Below are positions 1-7,483 of a DNA stretch of 64,000 nucleotides, piece by piece (position 1 is the first letter of the stretch; every line of letters starts with the position of its first letter). The DNA comes from an uncultured Paracoccaceae bacterium (GTDB lineage: Bacteria > Pseudomonadota > Alphaproteobacteria > Rhodobacterales > Rhodobacteraceae). The translations under genes were made by a program, and so were the position numbers. Where the stretch lies: positions 35,176-99,175 of the forward strand of contig CALKOT010000056.1 of NCBI GenBank assembly GCA_938092015.1, read 5' to 3'. Below the pieces are notes generated by a model. That model was not told the origin of the DNA. It made no database searches and was given only the letters and a program-made list of their open reading frames with translations.

Positions 1-1
1 C

Positions 2-490
2 GGATCGAACGCGATGGGCCTGTTCCATCCGTTCCTCGACGACACAGACGTGCGCATCATCGGCGTCGAAGCGGGCGGTTTGGGTGTTGAAACTGTCGAC
101 AAGCACGCAGCCTCCCTCACCGGCGGTCGCCCCGGCGTTTTGCATGGCAACCGCACGTATCTGCTGCAGGATGATGACGGCCAGATCATCGAAGGTCACT
201 CGATTTCAGCCGGTCTCGACTATCCCGGCATCGGGCCAGAGCATTCCTGGCTGCATGAGATGAAACGCGTCGAATATGTCTCGGTTACGGATGCTGAGGC
301 GCTTGAGGCGTTCAATCTGTCCTGCCAGACCGAAGGCATCATTCCTGCGCTAGAGCCGTCTCATGCCCTCGCCCACGTCGCGAAAATCGCGCCAGACCTG
401 CCGAAAGACCACCTGATGGTCATGAACATGTGCGGGCGTGGCGACAAAGACATCTTTACCGTGGCCGAGGCGCTCGGCGAGGAAATGTAA
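2..490 (+). CDS. trpB: Tryptophan synthase beta chain, C-terminal part (5' end outside window)
   Basis: The reading frame is open from the first bases of the window, so only about the last 162 residues are present. The beta subunit joins indole and L-serine to give tryptophan, using PLP, in a complex with TrpA. The visible part starts with GSNAMG, the end of the phosphate-binding glycine loop that holds PLP in TrpB, and continues with [17 protein letters not shown] and [15 protein letters not shown], all typical of the TrpB C-terminal half. The C-terminal [10 protein letters not shown] contains the usual G-RGDKD motif. It ends in TAA. trpA follows about 800 bp downstream, separated by a small RGG-type gene, so trpB and trpA are not directly adjacent here. 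Identification is very secure. Confidence 0.97.
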   Translation, partial: GSNAMGLFHPFLDDTDVRIIGVEAGGLGVETVDKHAASLTGGRPGVLHGNRTYLLQDDDGQIIEGHSISAGLDYPGIGPEHSWLHEMKRVEYVSVTDAEALEAFNLSCQTEGIIPALEPSHALAHVAKIAPDLPKDHLMVMNMCGRGDKDIFTVAEALGEEM

Positions 491-539
491 GGCCACAATT
501 CGCTGGACGCCGCTCTGCGCAGCGCCCATAACCCGCGCC

Positions 540-650
540 TTAGAGCGTTTTGCGTTTGCGTAGAGACGTTTTGCGCCGTCAACGCGTTTGAAAGGCAAAC
601 GCTGCCTGACGACGCGAAACGCCAAGACGTTCTAAGAAAACGCAAAAGCC
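540..650. repeat. Nested inverted repeat, copy 1 (REP-like)
   Basis: Between trpB and the RGG gene. The core hairpin is GCGTTTG (584-590) and CAAACGC (596-602) with loop AAAGG. A second pair of arms surrounds it: 565-580 pairs with 608-623 at about 13 of 16 positions. A third, weaker pair is 540-551 with 624-635. The sequence GCAAACGCTGCCT recurs as GCAAACGCTTCCT in the element at 1180-1237, which suggests a dispersed repeat family. Confidence 0.65.
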
Positions 651-696
651 TAGATAACTTGATCCGCAGTTCAAGGCTGCGGCGAAAGGACAAAAC

Positions 697-1158
697 ATGT
701 CTGACTATAAAATTGGCGATCTGGTCGTGCTCGTATCCGGTTCCATGCGCATGGGCGTTGAAGCCGTCGATGGCGACAACATTGCCTGCGTCTGGTGCAA
801 CGAAGGCGAAATTGGCCGCGATAATTTCGACACGCGCCTCGTGAAGAAATGGGAATTCCGCGAAGATCACGGTTCCCGCGCTCGCGGTGGTGATGACCGC
901 GGCGGCGACCGTGGCGGCAATCGCCCATATCGGGGCGACCGTGAAGGCGGCGGCAAGCCATATGGCGGTGATCGTGGCGGCCCTCGCGGCGGCGGTGATC
1001 GTGATGGCAGCGGCTACAAAGGTAATCGCGACCGTGACGACCGTGATAGCGGCGGCTACAAAGGCAACCGTGACCGTGATGACCGGGACAAGCCCAAGGG
1101 TAAAACCGGCTGGGACGGTAAACCGCGTGAGAAGAAATTCTTCCGCAAAGACGCCTAA
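697..1158 (+). CDS. DUF2158/YodC-like protein with disordered RGG/RD-rich tail
   Basis: 153 residues. Residues 1-52 form a small compact domain starting MSDYKIGDLVVLVSGSMRM, with a VWC segment and a conserved WEF end, resembling the short YodC/DUF2158 family. Residues 53-153 are low-complexity: many RGG, GGD and DR steps, then two near-identical tandem copies of GGYKGNRDRDDRD, then a basic end (KPREKKFFRKDA). RGG tails generally bind RNA or drive condensation, so an RNA-related role is possible, but this is inference. The gene has its own RBS region (GGCGAAAGGACAAAACATG) and sits between trpB and trpA on the same strand, with an inverted repeat on each side. The repeats suggest it may be transcribed or processed as a separate unit. 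Confidence 0.75.
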   Translation: MSDYKIGDLVVLVSGSMRMGVEAVDGDNIACVWCNEGEIGRDNFDTRLVKKWEFREDHGSRARGGDDRGGDRGGNRPYRGDREGGGKPYGGDRGGPRGGGDRDGSGYKGNRDRDDRDSGGYKGNRDRDDRDKPKGKTGWDGKPREKKFFRKDA

Positions 1159-1179
1159 GCATTTTGATCAAAAGTTAAA

Positions 1180-1237
1180 GCGTTTTGAAACCCGACCACG
1201 TTTGCAAGTGCAAACGCTTCCTCGGATTTCAAAACGC
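1180..1237. repeat. Nested inverted repeat, copy 2 (REP-like)
   Basis: Between the RGG gene and trpA. The outer arms are perfect: GCGTTTTGAAA (1180-1190) with TTTCAAAACGC (1227-1237). An inner hairpin is CGTTTGC (1199-1205) and GCAAACG (1210-1216) with loop AAGT. It shares GCAAACGCT-CCT and GCGTTTTG with the element at 540-650. Confidence 0.7.
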
Positions 1238-1282
1238 AAAACGATTCAATATAAGATCAAAAAGCTACAAGGGACCGGGTAG

Positions 1283-2071
1283 ATGACCAGACTGACTGAC
1301 AAATTCGATGCGCTGAAAGCCGACGGCAAAACCGCATTCGTCACCTATACCATGTCTGGCGACCCGGACCCTGCAACCTCGCTGGAAATCATGCGCGGCC
1401 TGCCCGGCGCGGGCGTTGATATCATTGAGCTTGGCCTGCCCTTCACCGATCCGATGGCTGATGGTCAGTCGATCCAGAAAGCCGCCTTGCGCGCGCTGGA
1501 CGCTGGCCAGACGCTGAAGGGCGTGCTGGCGATGGCGACGGAATTCCGCAAGGACGACCAGACCACGCCAATCATCCTGATGGGCTACTACAACCCGATT
1601 TATTCCCATGGCGTTGAGGCGTTCCTAGTGGACGCCAAAGCCGCTGGCATCGACGGCCTGATCGTCGTCGACCTGCCGCCGGAAGAAGATGATGAGTTGT
1701 GCCTGCCAGCCAACGCAGCGGGCCTCCACTTCATCCGCCTTGCCACGCCCACGACCGACGACAAGCGCCTGCCAGCCGTGGCCGCGAACACATCAGGCTT
1801 TGTTTACTACGTCTCAATCACCGGCATCACCGGCGCGGCAGAGGCTGAGGCATCCGCCGTAGCGCCAGAAGTAGAGCGTATCCGCGCCCTCACCGGCCTG
1901 CCGGTTTGCGTCGGGTTCGGCATTAAGACGCCAGAACGTGCGGCGGACATCGCCAAAGTGGCGGATGGCGTTGTCGTTGGCTCTGCAATTGTTGACCGGA
2001 TCGGGGCAGGGGAGAGTGTCGACAACGTGCTTGGCTTTGTGAAGCAGCTGGCGGACGGCGCGCATAGCTGA
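1283..2071 (+). CDS. trpA: Tryptophan synthase alpha chain
   Basis: 262 residues, the normal length. TrpA cleaves indole-3-glycerol phosphate to indole and glyceraldehyde 3-phosphate and channels indole to TrpB. The TIM-barrel fold is clear: [11 protein letters not shown] at the N-terminus, the catalytic glutamate in [15 protein letters not shown], the catalytic aspartate in the same MADG segment, [25 protein letters not shown], and the phosphate-binding end [14 protein letters not shown] and [11 protein letters not shown]. In many relatives the loop reads ADGP-IQ; here it is ADGQSIQ, a minor change. It ends in TGA, and nothing obvious follows for about 240 bp before the convergent TIR gene. 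Confidence 0.97.
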   Translation: MTRLTDKFDALKADGKTAFVTYTMSGDPDPATSLEIMRGLPGAGVDIIELGLPFTDPMADGQSIQKAALRALDAGQTLKGVLAMATEFRKDDQTTPIILMGYYNPIYSHGVEAFLVDAKAAGIDGLIVVDLPPEEDDELCLPANAAGLHFIRLATPTTDDKRLPAVAANTSGFVYYVSITGITGAAEAEASAVAPEVERIRALTGLPVCVGFGIKTPERAADIAKVADGVVVGSAIVDRIGAGESVDNVLGFVKQLADGAHS

Positions 2072-2314
2072 TCTGGGTGGCGGTGCGCTAGGGGCGCGGA
2101 ACTGACTTCAGCAGCACTTGCTAGCATGAGCCGGGCCAGCGCCTGCTCGTGGGTTGGCGCTACATCGTTTGTTCTATACGCTTTATGGCAGCGGCGTACA
2201 TCCAATCTTGGAAGGGTGCGCTACGCTGCAATTGCGCCTACCCTCGGGACGGGCAGGCGCAGGCTCGGCGGGCTGCGTCCTTGATTCCGAGCCATGGACG
2301 CCAAACCGCCAGCC

Positions 2315-3988
2315 TCACAGCAAAGCAAACAGCTTCTCAGCCAAAGCCACCATCCTGCTCAGCAACGGCGCCCCCGGCCCAGTCATCGCCCACGCATGAA
2401 CAGTCACGCCAGCGGCGACCCCTGTCAGAACCCCCAGCGCCGCCCGAACTGTTTTGGCTGTCCGGCTGCGCCCCGCCCGTTCCGATGCTTCACTTGGTCC
2501 GTCTGGATCATCCCGTTCCCGCGCCATTCGCTCAGCATGGGTTTGCAATAGCCGAGGCACCGGCGCAGTCACCGGCGCAGCGTCGGTCGCAGCGCTGGCG
2601 GCGGCTTCAAGTTCCGCTGCAACCTCGGCCAGTTCTTCGACCAACTCGCCGACATCATCGGGCGAGACCTGATCATTCGGGGCCTCATCTCCCGGCTCTT
2701 GTGCAGGCTGGATGAACTCTTGCAAATCGTCATGCTGCTTGCGCCACAGCGCGACTGTCGGCGCCATCCCATCATCCAGCTCTTCGGCCCGAACCAACCC
2801 ATTGGCGCGCAAGAAACCAGCATCCAGCGTTTCCCAGATCAGGTCTTCATTCGACCGCAGCGCGCGTTCATAGCCGCGAATGCGCAGGATCAGACGATGA
2901 TCCTGATTGGACAGGTTTTCGCCCAACTCTTCCTCAATCACCCCGGCCAGATCGCGCGACAGGTCGGCTTGTGAGCGGAGGAGGCGGTTTTTCTTTACCT
3001 CATCCTCGCGAACAGGTGCCACACCAACCGGGCGTTCCGCCAATTCCTGTAGGCCCTCGTCATTAGGCCGCGTCGTCACTGGGCTTTGCGCGCCGATTTG
3101 CCGTAGCTTCAAAAACTGAACCAGCCGCCGAAAAACCTCATCATCCCGCGCGTCGTTCCACTGGCTCAGGTCCAGCGTATGCCGTCCGCCAAAGGGCTGC
3201 GGCAGTTGATCTTCGCTGAGCGGTTGAATCATCACCGGCGCAATAGTTATCGCCCGCCGCGTCCGCTGCGCCTCATCCCGGACATGTTCCGAGGCGGCGG
3301 AGGCTTCGGACCACAACACCAGAACGCTATGCGCCGACGTCACGCGACGGCGCAGTTCGGCGTCCCAGTTCATGCCGGGGTCGATCATCTGATTCCACCA
3401 GATGGACAGGCCTTCTTCTTCCAGCGCTGATTTCAAGCGGCAGGCGGCAGGTTGGTCGGTGTGGGCGTAGGACAGGAATACAAAGGGACCTGTCGGAGCG
3501 GGGGCTCTGGCGGCGGCAGGCGGCGGCCCCAAATCGGGCAGTTCCCGCAGGCGGGACAGAGTTTCGCCACCTACAATCCCACCGCTTCGCCGCCCAATTT
3601 CAGCCAGCGCCTCATCGTCGACCGGAACCTCTTTGAATTCGATATCACTGAGTTCGCGATTGTCATGTTCCCACGCTGCACCGGACGCGACCAGCGAAGC
3701 CAGCTCTGCCTGCGTGCTGTTGAGGCGGAGCAACTGCAGCGCCACCATCCCCGCGAGGGGGGACAGGTCCGTCACCTGCGTGTTGTCCAGATCTAGTCTT
3801 TTCAATTCGGTCAAAGAGGAAATCGAAGACGGGATTGTCGCGAGGTGCTTTAGCGCCTCTTCATCTTCCTATTTAGCCAGATCGTCAGACACTGCATCCT
3901 CGGCGAGGCAGAGATACGCCAGACCTTCCGCTTTCGCCCGCCCGATCCGTTGTTCTGCAATCTGATAGGCTTTTTCTGCGTCGGTCAT
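2315..3988 (-). pseudogene. TIR-domain protein with LRR-like N-terminus, interrupted by in-frame TAG
   Basis: From an ATG at 3988 with a good RBS (GGAG 8 bases upstream) the frame runs 39 codons, meets TAG at 3869-3871, and continues in the same frame to 2315. After the stop come two LRR-like turns (LTELKRLDLDNTQVTDLSPLAG, then VALQLLRLNSTQ), a proline/alanine linker and a TIR domain. The TIR domain starts FVFLSYAHTDQ, has WWNQMIDPG, VLVLWSEASAASEHVRDEA (the glutamate in HVRDEA sits where TIR NADases carry theirs) and ends LDLSQWND. The C-terminal half is acidic and coiled-coil-like, and the last 35 residues contain a membrane-like helix (VRAALGVLTGVAAGVTVHAW). Such proteins are usually signalling or NAD-consuming effectors. 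A TTG at 3814 could restart translation and give a 499-residue TIR protein, so loss of function is not certain. Confidence 0.75.
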
Positions 3989-4063
3989 GTCATGCGCTCC
4001 AAATCCCTTGGCGTTCAATGGGGCAGCGTAGCCACATGTGGCGGCGTATCAATACGTTTCGAA

Positions 4064-4207
4064 CGTAGGGTGGGTGGATGAGTTTGCCTTCAAACTCATG
4101 TCGGCAGCACATTGCCTTCAATGTGCGAGAGACTCCGCCGCACCGTCTGACTTCACAGTCCTCGCATGATTGTCGGTTGGAGTGGTGGGCCATAGATCCA
4201 TCCTACG
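4064..4207. repeat. REP/MITE-like element with two tandem CCTT-loop hairpins
   Basis: Outer imperfect arms are CGTAGGGTGGGTGGAT (4064-4079) and ATCCATCCTACG (4196-4207). Inside are two consecutive hairpins with the same loop: ATGAGTTTG-CCTT-CAAACTCAT (4078-4099, 9-bp stem) and GCACATTG-CCTT-CAATGTGC (4107-4126, 8-bp stem). CGTAGGGTGGG-type arms are common in dispersed intergenic repeats of proteobacteria. Confidence 0.55.
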
Positions 4208-4287
4208 TCCGCGCGATCCACATCGATCAGCGTGAAAGCCCAAAGGTTAACAAAGCCTTAATTTCAAATAAAAAAAACTTTACCCGT

Positions 4288-4305
4288 GGTTTCACGCGTG
4301 AAACC
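4288..4305. repeat. Palindrome GGTTTCACGCGTGAAACC (site 1 of 4)
   Basis: Perfect 18-bp palindrome just downstream of the FAD oxidase stop codon. Core TTTCACGCGTGAAA is shared exactly with the site at 38954-38977 and, apart from the two central bases, with sites at 12330 and 36772. It resembles parS (TGTTTCACGTGAAACA) with two extra bases at the centre. Confidence 0.6.
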
Positions 4306-4325
4306 CTGCCCACTTTCACAGTGAT

Positions 4326-5468
4326 CTACCGCCCCGACGGGCTTTCCTTTGGTGACAGTTTCCGCCGCCCGGCGATCTTGAACCGGTCCGCCGTGCCGTA
4401 TTCCCGCAACCCGACCCCAGCCACAAAATCCCCAAACGTCGGCCCGTGTTTGTAGAGGTGGCCAGAGCATCCCCCGGCGAACAGCACATTCTCGTGCTCC
4501 GGGTGCCAATCTACGATGAAATGCGTGTCCGGCGTGATCGAAATGCCGTTGAATTTACTATCCACCACCCGCTGCCCCACCAGCCCCGGCAGGCGGGTTC
4601 TGAGGTAGCTTTGGGTCCGCGAAAGCGTGCTTCGTTTGATCAGTCGCTCGTCATTCGTCAGGTCAATCTCATCCGGGATCACAACGGCGGCCTTCACCCC
4701 CGACCCCTCAACCGAAGACAGCCCAAACGACCCCTGCCCGTGGTCTATCCAGCAGGGCATATGGCTCTGATCAAAGCTGTCATCGCCGTCGGGGGTGGAG
4801 GTGTAAAGAACGCTCATCCCCACCAGCCCGAGGATCGGAGAGATGGTCTTCGGAAACATCTCCTTCATCCACCCGCCCGTCGCAACGACGATCAGATCAG
4901 CCTCCAGCTTCTTGCCGTCGAGATGCAGCGTTTCACTGCGGTCCGTCGTCGCCCGCCCCCGTGCGACCTTGCCGCCCAGCCGCTCAAAAAGCCCCACAGC
5001 GGCCTGCACCCCGCGCTGGGCCATGACCATCCCGGCCTCAGGTTCATAAAGCGCATAGGCGATGTCGTCGGTTTTGAATTGGGGGAAGTGGAGCGGTACA
5101 TCTTCGGCCTTGAACCGCTGATACGGCACGCCGACTTTCTGAAAGGTGTCCTGCGTCGCATCTTCCCAGTCGCAATGGCCTTCCGTAGCCAGGATTAGCG
5201 CGCCGTTTTCGTAGTACAGCTTCTGGCCTGTCTCGGCCTGCAGCTCGATCCACCGTTCGCGGGCATCACGCACCCAGCGCGTATAAAACTCATCCCGCCC
5301 CGAAATCGCACGGATGATGCGGTTGTAATCGGTTGAGGCCGCGCGCCAGTGACCCGGCTCCCACCGGTCGATCAGCGTGACCGATGCCCCACGCTTGCGT
5401 AGCTCCAGCGCCGTCATGGCCCCGGCCACACCTGCACCCACGACAATCGCTTCGGTTCGGTTTAGCAT
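4326..5468 (-). CDS. FAD-dependent amine/amino-acid oxidase (DAO family, SolA/sarcosine-oxidase-like)
   Basis: 380 residues. The N-terminal dinucleotide fold is clear (AIVVGAGVAGAMTALELRKRG, then an acidic VTLIDR). GHWRAAST and the C-terminal VLFAGGCSGHLYKHGPTFGDF match the monomeric sarcosine oxidase / N-methyltryptophan oxidase group, which attaches FAD covalently in some members; the flavin-linked cysteine is not certain here, although CSGH is in the expected region. These enzymes oxidise secondary or primary amines to imines or aldehydes with release of peroxide or transfer to an acceptor. The gene diverges from the glutamine-synthetase-like gene across a 90-bp gap that holds the GntR-type operator at 5492-5507, so it probably belongs to the microcompartment pathway. 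The substrate cannot be read from sequence. Confidence 0.85.
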   Translation of the reverse strand: MLNRTEAIVVGAGVAGAMTALELRKRGASVTLIDRWEPGHWRAASTDYNRIIRAISGRDEFYTRWVRDARERWIELQAETGQKLYYENGALILATEGHCDWEDATQDTFQKVGVPYQRFKAEDVPLHFPQFKTDDIAYALYEPEAGMVMAQRGVQAAVGLFERLGGKVARGRATTDRSETLHLDGKKLEADLIVVATGGWMKEMFPKTISPILGLVGMSVLYTSTPDGDDSFDQSHMPCWIDHGQGSFGLSSVEGSGVKAAVVIPDEIDLTNDERLIKRSTLSRTQSYLRTRLPGLVGQRVVDSKFNGISITPDTHFIVDWHPEHENVLFAGGCSGHLYKHGPTFGDFVAGVGLREYGTADRFKIAGRRKLSPKESPSGR

Positions 5469-5473
5469 AGGGC

Positions 5474-5507
5474 TTGATCCTGTTTCTGTTCACTGTATAC
5501 AGTATAC
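5474..5507 (+). promoter_or_regulatory. Promoter with GntR-type operator ACTGTATACAGTATAC
   Basis: Possible -35 TTGATC (5474-5479), 16-bp spacer, -10 TATACA (5496-5501). The operator ACTGTATACAGTATAC (5492-5507) overlaps the -10. It can also be read as GTATAC-A-GTATAC. The block CCTGTTT, 6 bases, ACTGTATACAG recurs as CCTGTTT, 7 bases, ACTGTATACAG at 55792-55816, next to the GntR gene. It lies between the divergent FAD oxidase and the ligase gene and could control both. Confidence 0.7.
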
Positions 5508-5558
5508 GACGTACAAAGACGGATCAACCGCGAACGAAACAACAGGGAAGCCAAAATA

Positions 5559-6854
5559 ATGGGCGAGACAGACTTCAGCCTCCCGGAAGGGACACATACG
5601 GTTGTGATGGGCATGGGCGACGCAAACGGGATCATGCGCGGCAAACGCATCCCGGCGGGCCACTGGGATAACATTTGCAAGAACGGCAACGCTTATTCGA
5701 TCGCGACGTTCGCCGTCGATATGACCTGTGACGTCTGGGACACTCCGTACGTAAACTTCGACAACGGTTATCCGGATTTCCACATGTTCCCGGCGACCAA
5801 ACCTGTTGCCTCGCCCTGGGAAGAGGGTGTCGCTTACTGCTTTGGGCGCGCCGAAGGGATGGATCACAAGCCTGTGCCGCTGGACCCGCGCAACGCGTTG
5901 ATCGCTCAGGTCGAGCGCGCCGCTGCGATGGGCTATGAGGTCAATGTCGGGACTGAGCTGGAATTCTATCTGCTTGACCCAGAAACAATGAAGCCCAGAG
6001 ACAAAGGCATCGATGTTTACGGGCTGGCCCGCGCTGCGGAGATGGAGCATGTACTAGGCCCCATCCGCCGTCATATCGATGCTTGCGGCATCCCGCTAGA
6101 GCAATCAAATCCCGAATACGCCGCCGGCCAGGTAGAGGTTAACATCCGCTATGGTGAAGCGCTGCAAGCCGCTGACCGCGTCGTGATGTTCCGCAGCCTC
6201 GTCAAGCAGTTGGCGATTGTGCATGGCTATCACGCGACGTTCATGGCCAAGCCGTTCTTTGAAGAATCCGGCAACGGGTTCCACGTTCACCACTCGCTCT
6301 GGAAAGACGGCAAGAATGTCATGGCCGATGGTGGCAAGCTGTCGGCGGCCGGCATGAACTATCTTGGTGGTCTGCAGGCGAGGATGGTTGAGGCCTCGAT
6401 CACCACAGCGGCCACACCAAACGCCTATCGGCGCATTCAACCCTATTCATTCTGCCCGTCGAACAATACATGGGGCGGCGACAACCGCACCGTTGGTCTG
6501 CGCGTGATCGAAGGCTCGGACAGCGCAGTTCGGATTGAGCAGCGCAATGCTGCGGCTGATTGTAACCCGTACCTGTTGCTAGCGGCACAGATCGCAGCTG
6601 GCCTTGATGGGATTGAGCGAGGCCTGCAGCCGTCAGTCAAGGAAGAGGGTAATGGGTATGAAAATACCGAGGCGACGCCACTTCCGACCGATCTGTCGAC
6701 GGCGGTTGAGCTGGCCCGCAACAATGACTGGCTGAAGGGCGTCATGGGCGAGCTGGTCCATGAATTCCAGATGCAACAAGCGGATCGTGAGCTGGACTTC
6801 TTCGCCCAGCAGGTCACTCAGGTCGAAATTGACCGTTACATGACGAGCTTCTGA
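5559..6854 (+). CDS. Glutamine-synthetase-family gamma-glutamyl ligase
   Basis: 431 residues, the length of the GlnA3/PuuA/GmaS-like group rather than GlnA (about 470). The GS fold is clear: the metal-binding pair in GTELEFYLLD, the ATP/metal histidine motif in GNGFHVHHSLW, and the substrate/ATP arginine region RIEQRNAAADCNPYLLLAAQ. Family members join glutamate to an amine (ammonia, methylamine, ethanolamine, isopropylamine or putrescine) through a gamma-glutamyl phosphate. It is the first gene of the BMC operon and overlaps the BMC-P gene by one base (TGATG), so it is transcribed with shell proteins. I infer that it activates the pathway's amine by gamma-glutamylation. It has no clear encapsulation peptide and may work outside the shell. 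The exact substrate is unknown. Confidence 0.88.
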   Translation: MGETDFSLPEGTHTVVMGMGDANGIMRGKRIPAGHWDNICKNGNAYSIATFAVDMTCDVWDTPYVNFDNGYPDFHMFPATKPVASPWEEGVAYCFGRAEGMDHKPVPLDPRNALIAQVERAAAMGYEVNVGTELEFYLLDPETMKPRDKGIDVYGLARAAEMEHVLGPIRRHIDACGIPLEQSNPEYAAGQVEVNIRYGEALQAADRVVMFRSLVKQLAIVHGYHATFMAKPFFEESGNGFHVHHSLWKDGKNVMADGGKLSAAGMNYLGGLQARMVEASITTAATPNAYRRIQPYSFCPSNNTWGGDNRTVGLRVIEGSDSAVRIEQRNAAADCNPYLLLAAQIAAGLDGIERGLQPSVKEEGNGYENTEATPLPTDLSTAVELARNNDWLKGVMGELVHEFQMQQADRELDFFAQQVTQVEIDRYMTSF

Positions 6855-7123
6855 TGAAACTGGCGCGCGTCACCGGAACCGTCGAGGCCACGGCCAAGGA
6901 CGCCGCTTTGGTCGGTAAGAAGTTGCTTCTTACCGACCTCATCGATGGCGCGGGCAAAGTTGCTGTGCCCGCGTTTGTCGCTGTCGATGCCTGCGGCGCA
7001 GGCGTTGGCGATCAGGTCCTCATCACATTCAACGACGCGGCGCGGATGCCATCCGCCGCCGCTGGTTGCCCGACGGACGCCACGATTGTGGCCATCGTCG
7101 ACCGCGTTACCATCAAGAAATAA
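6854..7123 (+). CDS. BMC-P vertex shell protein (EutN/CcmL family)
   Basis: 89 residues, typical for the pentameric shell proteins that cap the vertices of bacterial microcompartments. It begins MKLARVTGTVEATAKD, followed by KKLLLTDLIDG, a VAVDACGAGVGDQVLIT core, and a C-terminal DATIVAIVDRVTI strand, matching the EutN/CcmL fold. Only one BMC-P gene is seen in the window. Its ATG overlaps the stop of the ligase gene (TGATG), which implies translational coupling. The BMC-H gene begins 46 bp downstream, after a better RBS (AGAAGGAA), fitting the much greater number of hexamers needed per shell. Confidence 0.92.
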   Translation: MKLARVTGTVEATAKDAALVGKKLLLTDLIDGAGKVAVPAFVAVDACGAGVGDQVLITFNDAARMPSAAAGCPTDATIVAIVDRVTIKK

Positions 7124-7168
7124 AAGATAAATCGTCTCCCTGATCAAACCTAAGAAGGAACCCTAGCG

Positions 7169-7477
7169 ATGGCGAAACCAGCACCCGGCCAGATGGCCCT
7201 CGGCATGATTGAAACTCGCGGCCTGGTCGCCTCGATTGAGGCGGCGGACGCAATGGTCAAGGCGGCTTCGGTCACCATTGTTGGCCAGACCAAAGCGGGC
7301 GGCGGCCTCGTCTCCACCCTCGTGCGTGGTGAAGTTGGCGCGGTGAAAGCGGCGACTGATGCTGGCGCCGTTGCTGCCAACAAAATCGGCGAAGTCGTTT
7401 CCGTCCACGTCATCCCGCGCCCGCATGATGAGCTCGAGGCCATCATTGACGGCCTCGGCGCCGGCTCAGCCGCCTAA
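7169..7477 (+). CDS. BMC-H hexameric shell protein
   Basis: 102 residues with one BMC domain. The start [24 protein letters not shown], followed by a [16 protein letters not shown] block and [13 protein letters not shown], is diagnostic of the CsoS1/PduA/EutM family that forms the facets of the shell. The pore loop region reads TKAGGGLVS, a glycine-rich loop at the position of the usual KIGSG. An alanine/glycine tail follows the last helix. It has a strong RBS (AGAAGGAACCC) and is the only single-domain BMC-H gene here, so the shell would consist of one BMC-H, one BMC-T and one BMC-P type unless more shell genes lie elsewhere. Confidence 0.95.
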   Translation: MAKPAPGQMALGMIETRGLVASIEAADAMVKAASVTIVGQTKAGGGLVSTLVRGEVGAVKAATDAGAVAANKIGEVVSVHVIPRPHDELEAIIDGLGAGSAA

Positions 7478-7483
7478 TCCTAA

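Larger units (their letters stand above)
3989..4325. other. Intergenic region with repeat-like structure, no gene
   Basis: 337 bp between the TIR gene start and the end of the FAD oxidase gene. No convincing coding frame. It holds a REP-like structured element (4064-4207) and a TTTCACGCGTGAAA palindrome (4290-4303). An imperfect relative, TTTCACAGTGAT, follows at 4314. Confidence 0.6.

Noticed and set aside
1011..1090. Tandem DNA repeats, as in a CRISPR array
   Set aside because: The repeats are in frame within the RGG gene, encode GGYKGNRDRDDRD twice, and have no spacers.
2315..3814. TIR-based anti-phage system
   Set aside because: No partner genes (cyclase, SIR2, STAND ATPase, Thoeris ThsA) adjoin, and the gene is interrupted.
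4290..4303. parS centromere site
   Set aside because: The half-site matches parS, but the palindrome is two bases longer at the centre and the sites are scattered over the window without parA/parB nearby.
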